Below the pieces are notes generated by a model. The model made no database searches. It was not told the DNA's origin and saw nothing but the letters and a program-made list of their open reading frames with translations. Below are positions 20,883 to 31,637 of a stretch of DNA of 64,000 nt, one piece after another. Each line of letters starts with the position of its first letter. Position 1 is the first letter of the stretch. The DNA lies in NCBI GenBank assembly GCA_945883545.1, contig CAMCXT010000004.1:29124-93123 (forward strand), in the 5' to 3' direction. The position numbers and the translations under genes were made by a program. Source of the stretch: Chitinophaga pinensis (lineage in GTDB: Bacteria; Bacteroidota; Bacteroidia; M30B66).

Positions 20883-22184
20883 TTGCTCTACAAATTTTCA
20901 CATTTCATTATAGGCTTCTGGATGCGTGTGCATTTTAGAAGGATTTTCGTAAAAACGATTGCCAACATTCCCCGGAAAGGTCCTGTATTGTTGTCGTGTA
21001 ACCATGCAAATTCTTTTTTGGATGCCGTTGCTGTATCGCTCATTTTAAAGCGTGATGTCCATTTTTTGGCTCGCTCGGATGTATTTAAAAAGCCTTGGGC
21101 AAATTTTCTACTTCGGAAATTGAATATGATTCCGATTTATCGCTTGCAAGACGGCGTTGAAAACCTAGATCGAAACAATGAAACCTTCCAAATTTGTTCC
21201 GAACTCCTTGGCAGGGGAGAAGTAGTGCTGATTTTTTCTGAAGGTAATTGCGTGGTAGAAAAGCGATTGCGGACATTGAAAAAGGGCACTGCACGTATTT
21301 GGTTTGGTGCCATGGAAGCCCACAATTGGCAACTTGAAATTCCAATCATTCCTGTGGGAATCAATTATTCCCATCCTTATGATTTTCGAACGGAATTGAT
21401 GGTTTCTTTCGGTAAGGCATTGCATTTTTCAGATCTCAAAGACGATTGGTACAACGACAATGCCCATGCGATCAAGGTATTTAACGATCGTCTCACCGAA
21501 GGTGTAACTGCTGAAATGCTTATTATTCCAGCGCAAGAATTTGATTTGGGTACTGAGGATTTACTCGATTTCAAAAGAAGTTTACACCGTTACCCACTGC
21601 TGAAAACATACTATTTTGAAGCTTCTAGATTTGATGAAGAAAATCGGTTTTTGAAGCAATTGTTTCAAACAGAAAATCACCAGCAGATTATCGAAGAAGC
21701 CCATAGAACCGGTCAAGCATTGCGTACTGCTGGTTTCAGAGTGAATCAATTTTCTACCGAAATATCAAAGTGGAATACATTGTTTCTCATCCTGGGATTT
21801 ATCCCTGCAATGGTTTCAGTTTGTATCAATGCATTGCCCATCTGGCTCACAAGAAAAGCTTTGGTGGGAACCCAAAAGGATCCAAAATTCAGAGCATCTG
21901 TGATGATGGGCGCTTCAGCAATTGTATCCTACGTTTTCTACCTTTTGATCACACTCATAGGCATGATCTTCAGTTGGAAAATGATCTTTTGTTTGGTAGT
22001 TTTTCCTTGGATAACTGTGCTGACGGTTGTTTGGTGGGAACAGTTGCAAATTCGAAGAGCCAGAATGCAGGAACATGTGTGGTACAAAAAATCTCCAGAC
22101 CTCATGATGAAGCTGGAGATGAGTAGAGAGAATCTCTTTATGCAATCGGGCGCGATTAGTCTTTCACCCGCTGAAGACGCATAG
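20883..22184 (+). CDS. 1-acyl-sn-glycerol-3-phosphate acyltransferase-like (PlsC domain)
   Basis: SCNHANSFLDAV (NHxxxxD), FSEGNC; C-term TM helices; TTG start uncertain. Confidence 0.85.
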   Translation: MLYKFSHFIIGFWMRVHFRRIFVKTIANIPRKGPVLLSCNHANSFLDAVAVSLILKRDVHFLARSDVFKKPWANFLLRKLNMIPIYRLQDGVENLDRNNETFQICSELLGRGEVVLIFSEGNCVVEKRLRTLKKGTARIWFGAMEAHNWQLEIPIIPVGINYSHPYDFRTELMVSFGKALHFSDLKDDWYNDNAHAIKVFNDRLTEGVTAEMLIIPAQEFDLGTEDLLDFKRSLHRYPLLKTYYFEASRFDEENRFLKQLFQTENHQQIIEEAHRTGQALRTAGFRVNQFSTEISKWNTLFLILGFIPAMVSVCINALPIWLTRKALVGTQKDPKFRASVMMGASAIVSYVFYLLITLIGMIFSWKMIFCLVVFPWITVLTVVWWEQLQIRRARMQEHVWYKKSPDLMMKLEMSRENLFMQSGAISLSPAEDA

Positions 22185-23205
22185 CGCTAAGCATCCAGTT
22201 AGGTAATGGCTTTGCCGGATTTCGTTTCCGGAGATCGAGGTACCAATTGAGTTTCTTCAAGATCGGTAAACGATGGGTTTGCACAAATTCGATCAACGTT
22301 CCATCTGGATCTTCGGTGTATGAAAAATGTCCAGCCGCCTCACCCATGTCGAAGCTATTCGCACTATCTACAGTAAAAGGATGTCCTTTTGATTCGCAGT
22401 TTTGCTTCAAGGCTTCCATGTCGTTCACATCGAAACAAATGTGGATGAATCCTTGGTCGCCCCAATATCTGCCTTCGTAAATCTTTTTGGCTTGTTCGTC
22501 GATCAATTGAACGAGTTCCACTTCTGCCATGCCCAAAAGGTTGCTGAAAGCTCCTCCAGGTTTGATTGTTGGTTGCAACAAAACTCTGCGGCAATTCATC
22601 CCATCAAATTCAGTTAAACGCGACGTATGATCGGCTGCAACACGACCAAATCCGAGCACTTCAGCATAGAATTTTATCGCATTTTCCATATTGCTCACGC
22701 CAATCTGGACACCTTGAACACCTCCGTTGGTATGCGAGCCACTGCCAAACCAAGTCAAGCCGTGGGTAAACGTAAAACGGTTTCCATCTGGATCCTCAAG
22801 GAAAAAACGTTCTCCATGCACAGGATCAGGAAGCAATTCGGATGGCTGTAGCCCGCGATGCAAGAAAAATTCTCTCGCACGAGCCACGTTTTGACATTTC
22901 ATCATCACGCCAAAAATTCCCAAATCGCCGGGTTTCACTTTAAATTGAGGCTTTTGAGGAGGCCGATCGGTGAATTGCCAGATTTCAAATCCACCGCCAC
23001 CTTGCATGTTCAAAGCCAATATCGCATAACGTTGTCGGGCTTCATGGCCTGTGTAACGTGTCATCAATGCTGCAGTGGATGCATCTTTGAAAACAGGAAC
23101 ATCCATTCCAAACATTTTACGGTACCAAGTCCAGCTGGCTTCGGCATCAGCACATCCAATTCCAACTTGTTGGATGCCACTGAGGAGTGATAATTTTGAA
23201 CTCAT
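22156..23205 (-). CDS. VOC family (glyoxalase/bleomycin-resistance fold) protein, duplicated domain
   Basis: IQQVGIGCADAEASWTWYRKMFGMDVPVF...VQIGVSNMENAIKFYAEVLGFGRV; probable start 23205 giving an ATGA overlap with the upstream SDR gene. Confidence 0.85.
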   Translation of the reverse strand: MSSKLSLLSGIQQVGIGCADAEASWTWYRKMFGMDVPVFKDASTAALMTRYTGHEARQRYAILALNMQGGGGFEIWQFTDRPPQKPQFKVKPGDLGIFGVMMKCQNVARAREFFLHRGLQPSELLPDPVHGERFFLEDPDGNRFTFTHGLTWFGSGSHTNGGVQGVQIGVSNMENAIKFYAEVLGFGRVAADHTSRLTEFDGMNCRRVLLQPTIKPGGAFSNLLGMAEVELVQLIDEQAKKIYEGRYWGDQGFIHICFDVNDMEALKQNCESKGHPFTVDSANSFDMGEAAGHFSYTEDPDGTLIEFVQTHRLPILKKLNWYLDLRKRNPAKPLPNWMLSAMRLQRVKD

Positions 23206-24011
23206 GTTGCTTTTACTTTTTTGATGAGCCAGTAGAAAACCGGCGGACAATATCTTCGGAGATACACAGGAAGCAATTCCATTTTTCCTATTAAAACCTC
23301 GTATTTCTTTTGTTTGATGGCACGCTCAATTACTTTGGCACAATGGTCGGCTGTGATGCCGTTTCTTTGGCCTGAATCGAGCAGATTGTGCGCACTTCCA
23401 TCGCCTTTCACAGCATTGAAAGAGATTTTGGTTAAAACCCTGCCGGGACAAATCAGCGTAACGTAAACAGGGATGTCTTTTAGTTCCAAACGGAGGGCTT
23501 CGAAATACCCGTGAAGCGCATGTTTTGCAGCAGCATAAGTGCTCCTTAGTGAAAATCCGAACTTTCCTGCAATGCTAGAAACCACCACGATATGCCCCTT
23601 TTTTCTGGAAACAAAATGTGGCAGCAACGCCTTCGAAAGTGCTACTGGTGCGAAATAGTTGATTTCCATCAACCTACGTTCTACTTCGTTAGATGTTTCT
23701 AATGCTGGCGACCGCTGACTTACACCGGCATTGTTTACCAAAACATCAACATGGCCCCAAAAACTGAGCGCTTTTTGAACAACTTCATCGAAAGTATCGA
23801 TATGGATTAGCTCAAATGGAAGGATTTCAACGGGTACATTTTGCGGAATTTCTGATTTCAGGTTTTCCAATGCTTTAACATCTCTTCCGCTGATTATGAT
23901 TGCGTTACCGGCCGTTCCAAGTCGCTTCGCCAAAGCCTCTCCAATGCCTGAAGATGCCCCAGTAATCCAGAATACCGTATGGTGCTGATCCATCGGCGGC
24001 AAGTTAATCAA
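23202..24011 (-). CDS. SDR family NAD(P)-dependent oxidoreductase
   Basis: ITGASSGIGEALAKRL, NNAGVS, SSIAGKFGFSLRSTYAAAKHAL. Confidence 0.92.
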   Translation of the reverse strand: MINLPPMDQHHTVFWITGASSGIGEALAKRLGTAGNAIIISGRDVKALENLKSEIPQNVPVEILPFELIHIDTFDEVVQKALSFWGHVDVLVNNAGVSQRSPALETSNEVERRLMEINYFAPVALSKALLPHFVSRKKGHIVVVSSIAGKFGFSLRSTYAAAKHALHGYFEALRLELKDIPVYVTLICPGRVLTKISFNAVKGDGSAHNLLDSGQRNGITADHCAKVIERAIKQKKYEVLIGKMELLPVYLRRYCPPVFYWLIKKVKAT

Positions 24012-24089
24012 AGGCTGCCTAATTTTTATAAGTAGATGCGATGTTCAATGAAACTTCTACATTTTATCCTAACCTTAGAAGTAAACTAC

Positions 24090-24097
24090 TATTTTTG
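24090..24097 (+). promoter_or_regulatory. -7 box TATTTTTG, 4 nt before ATG 24102
   Basis: Exact TAnnTTTG. Confidence 0.45.
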
Positions 24098-24101
24098 TAG
24101 G

Positions 24102-26810
24102 ATGGTAAAAACTACACATGAAAGACAATTGAAACAACTCAAATCTTTGTTGTTTCTGATTTTTTCGACAGTTTTCGGAATGTTGAATGCACAAACCGAC
24201 GACGAATTTTGGTTCGTTGCGCCTGAAGTCACTTCAAACCACGGCGACAATCCGATCGTGATTAGAGTAAGTGCATTTTCTCAAGATGCAGATATCACAT
24301 TAAGTCAACCTGCAAATCCCAATTTTACCCCAATCAATCTTACAGTTATTGCAGGATCAACCGAAACGATCGACCTCACCGCGTTTCAAACCTTGATCGA
24401 AAATCAACCTGCAAACCAAGTGCTCAACAAAGGCTTGTACTTGCAGTCGTCGGTGCCAGTTACTGCTTACTATGAAGTGAATAATTTCGTGAATCCGGAA
24501 ATTTTTGCATTGAAAGGTAAAAATGCACTTGGGCAAACATTCTACACGCCATTTCCTTCCGACTTTAACAATGGCACCTACACTCCATTAGCAATCAGCG
24601 GTTTTGAAATTGTAGCCACAGAAGACAATACCACGATCACCATCACACCAACTGCCGATTTGGTAACCCATCCAGCAGGAGTGCCTTTTACAGTTACGCT
24701 CAACCGCGGACAAACATATTCCTGTATTTCAAGTTCTACTGTTGCAGCCAGTCGACCGATCGGAACATCCATCACCTCCAATAAACCCATCGCAATAACA
24801 TTGAAAGATGATTCGGCCGCATTGGGCGGTTGCCGCGATTTAATGGGCGATCAATTGGTGCCTACCGGTGTAATTGGTAGCGAATACATTGTTATGAAAG
24901 GCTATCTGAACAATTCAGAAAAGGCTTATGTGCTCGCAGCATCTAACAATACGGAAGTTTTTATCGATGGAAATGCAACACCTGCAGCCACTTTGAACAT
25001 CGGTGAGCAATACGCAGTCGATATTTTAAATCCCACAACATATATCACTTCAAGTGCGCCGGTGTATGTGCTGCATGCATCAGGATTTGGATGTGAATTA
25101 GGAAGTGCAATTCTTCCATCAATCCAATGCACAGGCTCGTCGTCGGTGTTTTTTACCCGTTCCACAAACGAGTTTTTCGGACTCAACATTATGGTTCGTC
25201 CAGGTTCTGAAGGCAATTTTCTGCTCAACGGATCAACAACCTTGGTTCCTGCCTCTGCATTCACTTTGGTGCCCGGTTCTTCTGGCGAATGGATGACCGC
25301 TCAATTGTCGTTCAGTGATCTACAAATTCCTGTTGGTAACACATCGAGCATCGTCAATACATCAGTAAATTCTGAACTTTTCCATCTTGGAATTATCAAT
25401 GGTGGAAATTCAACAGGTTGTCGATACGGCTATTTCTCCGATTTTTCAAGTACGTATTTGGGAGAAAATCAAACAGTTTGCATCAACGATTCCTTGTTAC
25501 TGGATGGTGGTGCTGGAAAGGATACCTATCTGTGGAGCACAGGCGATACGATACAACAAATTTATGTGTACACACCAGGAGAATATTGGGTTGTAACCGT
25601 GAAAGATGGATGCGAAAGCAGCGATACCGTTACTGTTGTTCAAGATGCTCCTCAAATTCAACTTGGAAGCGATTTGGTTGCCTGTGGAACTTCAACTTTC
25701 GAGTTAAATCCAGGTCCTGGTTTTGTTGAGTTTCTTTGGAGCAACAACGCAACTACTTCAACAATCGATATCACATCACCGGGTGAATATTGGGTAGAAG
25801 CTTATACTTCAGCAGGTTGCAGAGCTCGTGACACCGTGAGTGTTACCTTCAACGAAATTCCTCCGATTTTAAATGTGCAGTATTTGTCGCCAGTTTGCGA
25901 AGGTGCTCCACTCACATTATCGGCTGTTGATGCAGTGGGCGAGGTTACTTGGACTGGACCAGCGAATTTCACATCCAACAACAGTCAGGTTTTGTTTGCC
26001 GACGTTCAACTCAATCAAAGCGGAAATTACACAGCGATTCAAACATTGAACGGATGCGACAGTCCACCAGCGCAATTTAGTATCGTGGTGAACGAAAGTT
26101 CAACGGTTTCAATTTCTGGCGATACCTTGATCTGCGAAGGCGAACTAGCTACGCTGACCGCGGAAGGGGATTTTTCTGGGCTTACATGGTCGAACGCTGC
26201 CACCACATCGAGCATCGAAGTTGGTCCGGGCGTATGGACTGTTTCTTCCAATTCTGCTGAAGGTTGCGGCGATACAGCGACTGTTCAAGTATTATTGGCA
26301 GAACCTGTTGCCTTGTTTACGGTCGATCCTTCTACTACAGTTTTGAAAGGGAATACCATTGGATTAGCGGATTCTTCATTCGTTTTTCCAAGTACCAACC
26401 AAGTGATTTATTCATGGGATTTTGGTGATGGAAATACGGCCTTAGGACCAGATCAAAATTATCTTTATGCCGATACCGGAAGTTTCAATTTGGTTTATGT
26501 TGTGACCAATTCTGAAGGATGTTTAGATACTTTGACCTCGGAGATCATCGTAATTGGCGATATTGTGGTTCCCAATGTATTCTCACCGAATGGAGATGGG
26601 AAAAACGACTTGTTTAAGATTGGCAATTTAGAAGCTTTTAAAAATCCTGCTATTTGGATTTTCAACCGATGGGGTAAACTCTTGTATTCGTCTGATAATT
26701 ATCAGAATAACTGGGATGGAGAAGAATATCCTGATGGTACATATTTCTTCGTTTTGCAACTCATGAACCCGGAAAAGGAATACAAAGGAACTGTGTTTAT
26801 TGCTCGTTAA
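24102..26810 (+). CDS. gliding-motility-associated C-terminal (T9SS type B) protein with IgGFc-binding-like N-terminal domain and PKD
   Basis: YSWDFGDGNTALGPDQNYLYADTG; C-term VPNVFSPNGDGKNDLFKI...IFNRWGKLLYSSDNYQNNWDGEEYPDGTYFFVL; ORF extends upstream to 24036 but signal peptide fits 24102. Confidence 0.88.
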   Translation: MVKTTHERQLKQLKSLLFLIFSTVFGMLNAQTDDEFWFVAPEVTSNHGDNPIVIRVSAFSQDADITLSQPANPNFTPINLTVIAGSTETIDLTAFQTLIENQPANQVLNKGLYLQSSVPVTAYYEVNNFVNPEIFALKGKNALGQTFYTPFPSDFNNGTYTPLAISGFEIVATEDNTTITITPTADLVTHPAGVPFTVTLNRGQTYSCISSSTVAASRPIGTSITSNKPIAITLKDDSAALGGCRDLMGDQLVPTGVIGSEYIVMKGYLNNSEKAYVLAASNNTEVFIDGNATPAATLNIGEQYAVDILNPTTYITSSAPVYVLHASGFGCELGSAILPSIQCTGSSSVFFTRSTNEFFGLNIMVRPGSEGNFLLNGSTTLVPASAFTLVPGSSGEWMTAQLSFSDLQIPVGNTSSIVNTSVNSELFHLGIINGGNSTGCRYGYFSDFSSTYLGENQTVCINDSLLLDGGAGKDTYLWSTGDTIQQIYVYTPGEYWVVTVKDGCESSDTVTVVQDAPQIQLGSDLVACGTSTFELNPGPGFVEFLWSNNATTSTIDITSPGEYWVEAYTSAGCRARDTVSVTFNEIPPILNVQYLSPVCEGAPLTLSAVDAVGEVTWTGPANFTSNNSQVLFADVQLNQSGNYTAIQTLNGCDSPPAQFSIVVNESSTVSISGDTLICEGELATLTAEGDFSGLTWSNAATTSSIEVGPGVWTVSSNSAEGCGDTATVQVLLAEPVALFTVDPSTTVLKGNTIGLADSSFVFPSTNQVIYSWDFGDGNTALGPDQNYLYADTGSFNLVYVVTNSEGCLDTLTSEIIVIGDIVVPNVFSPNGDGKNDLFKIGNLEAFKNPAIWIFNRWGKLLYSSDNYQNNWDGEEYPDGTYFFVLQLMNPEKEYKGTVFIAR

Positions 26811-26906
26811 TTGGTCGTTTACCGAAGTTTGAGATTTTTTTTGAGAGCTGTATAGAACTCGGGTATCCTTCATTACTTTAGGAACTTGAAATCAAAGCAT
26901 ATTAGC

Positions 26907-29720
26907 ATGCATAAATTTTACGGTTCTGTAGTTCTATTTTGTTGTCTTTTGTTTTCTGGAATATTGGGTGCACAAACCGTTACAGGCAGTGTAGTGGATT
27001 CCAAAACAGGAGATCCGCTCATTGGTGCAACTGTTGTTATTGTGGGCACATCAACCGGAACTACTGTTGATGTGAATGGAAAATTTGTGCTCAACAATGT
27101 GGGTTCGTTTCCATTGCAATTGAGGGTTTCTTATCTAGGATATTTGCCTTTCGTTTATGCGGTGAATTCTCAAGACCAGAAAGTGAAAATCGTGATGGTA
27201 GAGTTGGAGACCGTTCTAAAAGTGCAAGAAATTTCCGACACCAGAATTACCGAAAAGCAAAGAGAAAATCCATTAACAGTTGAAGCGCTCGATATTATTG
27301 CGATTAAAGAAACACCGGCAGCCAATTTTTATGATGGTTTAGGTGCGCTAAAAGGCGTCGATTTAACTGCAGCCAGTTTGGGATTTAAAATCATCAATAC
27401 CCGCGGTTTTAATAGCACTTCGCCAGTACGATCGTTGCAAATCATCGATGGGGTCGACAATCAGGCTCCTGGTTTGAATTTTTCGTTGGGTAATTTCCTT
27501 GGTTCTTCGGAGCTCGATGTGCAAAAAGTTGATATTATCGTTGGAGCATCATCGGCCTTTTACGGCCCAAATGCTTTTAACGGTGTAATCAGCATGAACA
27601 CCAAGAGCCCATTCGATTTTCCAGGGCTTTCTGTTCAAACCAAAGTGGGTGAACGTGAATTGTTCGAAACGGCTATCCGCTGGGCGCAAAAATTCAAGAA
27701 CAAAGACAGCGTCGATAAATTCGCCTACAAACTGAATATTTCCTTCATGAAGGCTTACGATTGGGAAGCCGATAATATGTCGCCTACCGAGCAGTCAATT
27801 GCAGATGCTAGAAATCCAGGCGGTTATGATGCAGTGAACCGTTATGGTGATGAAGCAATTGGAACATTTTTTAACGATTATACTTCAGCATTTAATAAGG
27901 AATTTAATTCTGGTTTGGGTGCAATATTCAGAAGTGGATACGAAGAGCGCGATTTGGTTGATTACAACACCCGAAACCTGAAGTTAAATGCGGCTTTTCA
28001 TTATAGAATCAAGCCTGATTTGGAACTCATTTTTAGCTCCAATTTCGGAACTGGAACCACCATCTATCAAGGAGAAAATAGATTCAGTTTAAGGGATATT
28101 TTATTCTTTCAAAACAGACTCGAATTGGTGAAGAAAGACAAAGGATTTATACGATTCTATGCGACACATGAAAACGCCGGTAATTCTTACGATGCAGTTG
28201 TTTCAGCTTTTGAATTACAGAATTTGTCTAAATCCAATGAAACTTGGGTAAGTCAATATTTCAATTCTTGGAAACAAGGAGGATTCAATGCACCGTATTT
28301 TAAAGTTCAGAACTTCCCGGGTTATCCAAGTGCTCAGTTCGATGAGGCTATTTATGATCAAGTAATGATCGATAATTATGATGCTTTGCTCGCTCTACAT
28401 GACAAAGTGAGAGACAAAGTGAACAAAAAGATTTATCTCAACGAATTGGATTTCTTTGAGCCAGGAACTGCTCGATTCGACTCAGCATTGGCATCCATTA
28501 AATCGAGAAATCTATCTGAAGGAGGTTCTAAGTTGAAAGACAAATCGGCGTTGTACCATCTGCATGCCGAATACAAGTTTAAAATCAACAAGAAATCTGA
28601 ATTAACAGTTGGCTCAAACGGTCGAATTTACACTCCAAATTCTGAAGGCTCAATCTTTAGCGATACATCGCAGATAGATCGAATTGAAGGAACAGACACT
28701 ACTTACAAAAGACGTGTGATCATTAACCGAGAATTTGGTGCTTATGCAGGTTATCAAATTCGTTTGCTTGAAGACAGATTGAAATTAAGCGCCACTGTTC
28801 GTGTCGACAAAAACCAGAACTTCAATTATATCTCAACACAAAGTCTTTCTGCGGTTTACACTGTGAACAACAACCATGTGTTTAGAGCTGTATTTTCAAG
28901 TGCGATTCGAAACCCAACTTTGCAAGACCAATATCTGTATTACAATGTTGGAAGGGCTATTCTTCTGGGAAATCTTGAAGGCAAGGATTCGTTGATCCGA
29001 GTGGAGTCGTTCAGAGATTATTTAATCAATGCCGACAAATCGAAGTTGCGTTATTTCAATGTGGATCCAATCAGACCTGAGCGTGTGCGCACTTTAGAAG
29101 CTGGCTACCGCGCTACTTGGTTTAAGAAGATATTCGTTGATGCAAGTTATTACTACAGTATTTACCGCGATTTTATCGGATTTAAAGTAGGCATCGACGC
29201 AGATTTCCCAACACCGATTTTTCCTCAAGTAAATGCGGTGTATCGTTTGTCTAGTAACACCAACGATTTGGTTTATACGCAAGGTGTTTCGGTAGGTGTA
29301 AACTATTATTTCGCCAACAAATACAGCCTTATCGGAAATTACTCATACAACCGCATGTCTCGTCCAGACAGCACCGATGAAATCATTACAGCCTTCAACA
29401 CTCCGCTGAATAAATTTAATATCGGTTTCAACGGAAGAGAAATCAAATTGCCATTTATCCGTGGAGAGCATTTTTCTTTCAGCATGAACTACAAGTGGAT
29501 TCAAGGATTCAGGTTTGAAGGTGCTCCTCAATTTACAGGTTCGATTCCATCTTACGCCCTTGTGGATGCTCAAGTTTCTTGGGCCGTTCCAAAGATTAAA
29601 TCGGTGTTTAAACTTGGTGCTTCAAACATCTTAAACAACAGAGTTTTCATGGTGTATGGTGGGCCAAGAGTAGGGCGGATGGCTTACTTTTCTATCCTTG
29701 TAGATATTCCGAAAAACTAG
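26907..29720 (+). CDS. TonB-dependent receptor
   Basis: MHKFYGSVVLFCCLLFSGILGAQTVTGSVVDSKTGDPLIGATVVIVGTSTGTTVDVNGKFVL; plug PVRSLQIIDGVDNQAPG. Confidence 0.9.
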   Translation: MHKFYGSVVLFCCLLFSGILGAQTVTGSVVDSKTGDPLIGATVVIVGTSTGTTVDVNGKFVLNNVGSFPLQLRVSYLGYLPFVYAVNSQDQKVKIVMVELETVLKVQEISDTRITEKQRENPLTVEALDIIAIKETPAANFYDGLGALKGVDLTAASLGFKIINTRGFNSTSPVRSLQIIDGVDNQAPGLNFSLGNFLGSSELDVQKVDIIVGASSAFYGPNAFNGVISMNTKSPFDFPGLSVQTKVGERELFETAIRWAQKFKNKDSVDKFAYKLNISFMKAYDWEADNMSPTEQSIADARNPGGYDAVNRYGDEAIGTFFNDYTSAFNKEFNSGLGAIFRSGYEERDLVDYNTRNLKLNAAFHYRIKPDLELIFSSNFGTGTTIYQGENRFSLRDILFFQNRLELVKKDKGFIRFYATHENAGNSYDAVVSAFELQNLSKSNETWVSQYFNSWKQGGFNAPYFKVQNFPGYPSAQFDEAIYDQVMIDNYDALLALHDKVRDKVNKKIYLNELDFFEPGTARFDSALASIKSRNLSEGGSKLKDKSALYHLHAEYKFKINKKSELTVGSNGRIYTPNSEGSIFSDTSQIDRIEGTDTTYKRRVIINREFGAYAGYQIRLLEDRLKLSATVRVDKNQNFNYISTQSLSAVYTVNNNHVFRAVFSSAIRNPTLQDQYLYYNVGRAILLGNLEGKDSLIRVESFRDYLINADKSKLRYFNVDPIRPERVRTLEAGYRATWFKKIFVDASYYYSIYRDFIGFKVGIDADFPTPIFPQVNAVYRLSSNTNDLVYTQGVSVGVNYYFANKYSLIGNYSYNRMSRPDSTDEIITAFNTPLNKFNIGFNGREIKLPFIRGEHFSFSMNYKWIQGFRFEGAPQFTGSIPSYALVDAQVSWAVPKIKSVFKLGASNILNNRVFMVYGGPRVGRMAYFSILVDIPKN

Positions 29721-29896
29721 AATAAACGACTTTTCTAATCGCTTTTATACGGCCATTTGCTCAATGATGCATTGGTCGTATTTTTTTGAAATTCAATGGG
29801 TTATCGTTATTGATTAATGGTTGAAAAGTCTTTGTTGAATTTCTTTTGTTGCAGCTACAAAATCCCGTACTTGCACAATAAACAAAACATAAAAAC

Positions 29897-31582
29897 ATGA
29901 AAAAAATTTACGCTAAAGTTTTGGCTGGAGCATTGTTGCTTTTCGGCGCGAACGTTCAGGCGCAGCGTTATGTGAATGAGGTTTTTACCGATGCTGAAAT
30001 CACAGTTGCTCTTGATCAAACCTATGCACAAAATTACTCTGTAGAGCCTGCTGTTCTGCAAACTGGTGTTCCTGCATTAATTACTTTAGAAGCAGACATC
30101 TACCATCCAACTAACGCGATCGATACTGAGCAAGAGCGTCCTTTGATAATTTACCTTCCAACAGGTAACTTCTTACCACCTGTTGTGAACGGTGCACCTA
30201 CCGGATCTCGCAAAGACAGTTCAGCTGTAAACATGGCAAAATTGCTTGCAAAGCGAGGTTATGTAGTAGCTGTAATTGAATACCGTTTGGGTTGGAATCC
30301 AACTTCACCTGATCAAGTTGTTCGTACTGGAACAATCTTAAATGCTGCTTACAAGGGTATGCAGGATTCTAAGGCTGCAGTTCGTTTCTTCCGTAACGAC
30401 CGCGCTACTGTTAACACCTACAAAATCAATCCGAACAAAGTTGCTTTGATCGGTGAAGGTACAGGTGGGTACATCGCGATGGCTCACGCATTCTTGAATT
30501 CTCCAAGTAAAATCGGTCGTCTTCCAGGTTTGGGTGGTACTAAATTCCTCCGTACACAAAATCCAGACAGTTCAGTAATTGATACGAACCGTGTAGGTAA
30601 CTTCAACGGAACAAACGATATTCCACTTGACATTTCTGCATTGCTTACAACTGGAGATTTAACCAAGGTTTCTGGAAACTTTGCTAACTATCCAACTTAT
30701 TCATCAGATGTGAATTTTGTAATCAATCTTGGTGGTGCGCTTGGAGATTCTTCATGGATCGACAGAGGTCAATTGCCAATGATCGGTATCCACGCTGTAC
30801 GCGATCCTAATGCTCCTTACCAATTGGGCGACGTTGTTGTTCCAACTCAACCACCAAGCATCGTTATTCCTTGGGCTACTGGTGCTGGTTACAATCTAGA
30901 ACGTGCAAACTTCTTCGAAAACAACGCATCTTTTGCTAATAAGATTTATTCTGACGCAATCACAGCATCAGTAGAAGCGCGTTACGGAACTTCAATTCCA
31001 TTCAACGGCGACATTATTGCTGTAGGAACTGGAAAAGGTTTACTTCCTTTCGTTCTTACTGAAGCTGCTGCTTATCCGCTTAACCACGGAAGTCCTTGGC
31101 AATTCTGGAATTCAACTCAGCCTTCTGCAACTCAAAACGTTCCAGGGCAACAATTTACTACGCACCAAGCATCTTCAGCTAGTAATCCATTCATGGCTCA
31201 AAGTAATGAAGTAGGTCGTAACACCGCACTTTCTTATATCGATACAATCCAACGGTTCATCAACCCACGTATGGTTTGTGCACTAGGTCTTGCGGAATGC
31301 GATCTTTATCCAACTGTAGGTATCAATGAAATTGGTGCAGCTTCAGCTTTGGTAAATGCTTTCCCGAATCCAGCAAATAACTTGATCAATCTTCAAGCTA
31401 AAAATGCAGGTTCAATCCGTAACTGGTCGATGTTTGATCTTACTGGAAGAACGGTTATGACTGAGCAAAACATCAACACAAATGCAGTTCAAATTAACCG
31501 TGGAAGCCTTTCTTCAGGTCTTTACTTGATTCGTTTTGAAACAAACAAGGGTGCAGGTTCTGTGAACATCATCCTCGAATAA
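29897..31582 (+). CDS. T9SS type A secreted alpha/beta-hydrolase (carboxylesterase-like)
   Basis: Signal peptide; RPLIIYLPTGNFLPP, GEGTGGYIAMAHAF; C-term NAFPNPANNLINLQ...GLYLIRFETNKGAGSVNIILE. Confidence 0.78.
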   Translation: MKKIYAKVLAGALLLFGANVQAQRYVNEVFTDAEITVALDQTYAQNYSVEPAVLQTGVPALITLEADIYHPTNAIDTEQERPLIIYLPTGNFLPPVVNGAPTGSRKDSSAVNMAKLLAKRGYVVAVIEYRLGWNPTSPDQVVRTGTILNAAYKGMQDSKAAVRFFRNDRATVNTYKINPNKVALIGEGTGGYIAMAHAFLNSPSKIGRLPGLGGTKFLRTQNPDSSVIDTNRVGNFNGTNDIPLDISALLTTGDLTKVSGNFANYPTYSSDVNFVINLGGALGDSSWIDRGQLPMIGIHAVRDPNAPYQLGDVVVPTQPPSIVIPWATGAGYNLERANFFENNASFANKIYSDAITASVEARYGTSIPFNGDIIAVGTGKGLLPFVLTEAAAYPLNHGSPWQFWNSTQPSATQNVPGQQFTTHQASSASNPFMAQSNEVGRNTALSYIDTIQRFINPRMVCALGLAECDLYPTVGINEIGAASALVNAFPNPANNLINLQAKNAGSIRNWSMFDLTGRTVMTEQNINTNAVQINRGSLSSGLYLIRFETNKGAGSVNIILE

Positions 31583-31601
31583 TTTCTTTTTTCTTATTTT
31601 G

Positions 31602-31637
31602 GAAGTCCTTCCCAAGTTGGGAGGGACTTCTTTTTTT
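31602..31637 (+). terminator. strong Rho-independent terminator
   Basis: GAAGTCCTTCCCAAGTTGGGAGGGACTTC followed by T7. Confidence 0.88.

Noticed and set aside
26874-26888. Leaderless TonB receptor start at TTG 26886 (TACTTTAG-GAAC-TTG)
   Set aside because: Box has a mismatch (TTAG), and a TTG leaderless start is unlikely; the ATG at 26907 with a clean signal peptide is better
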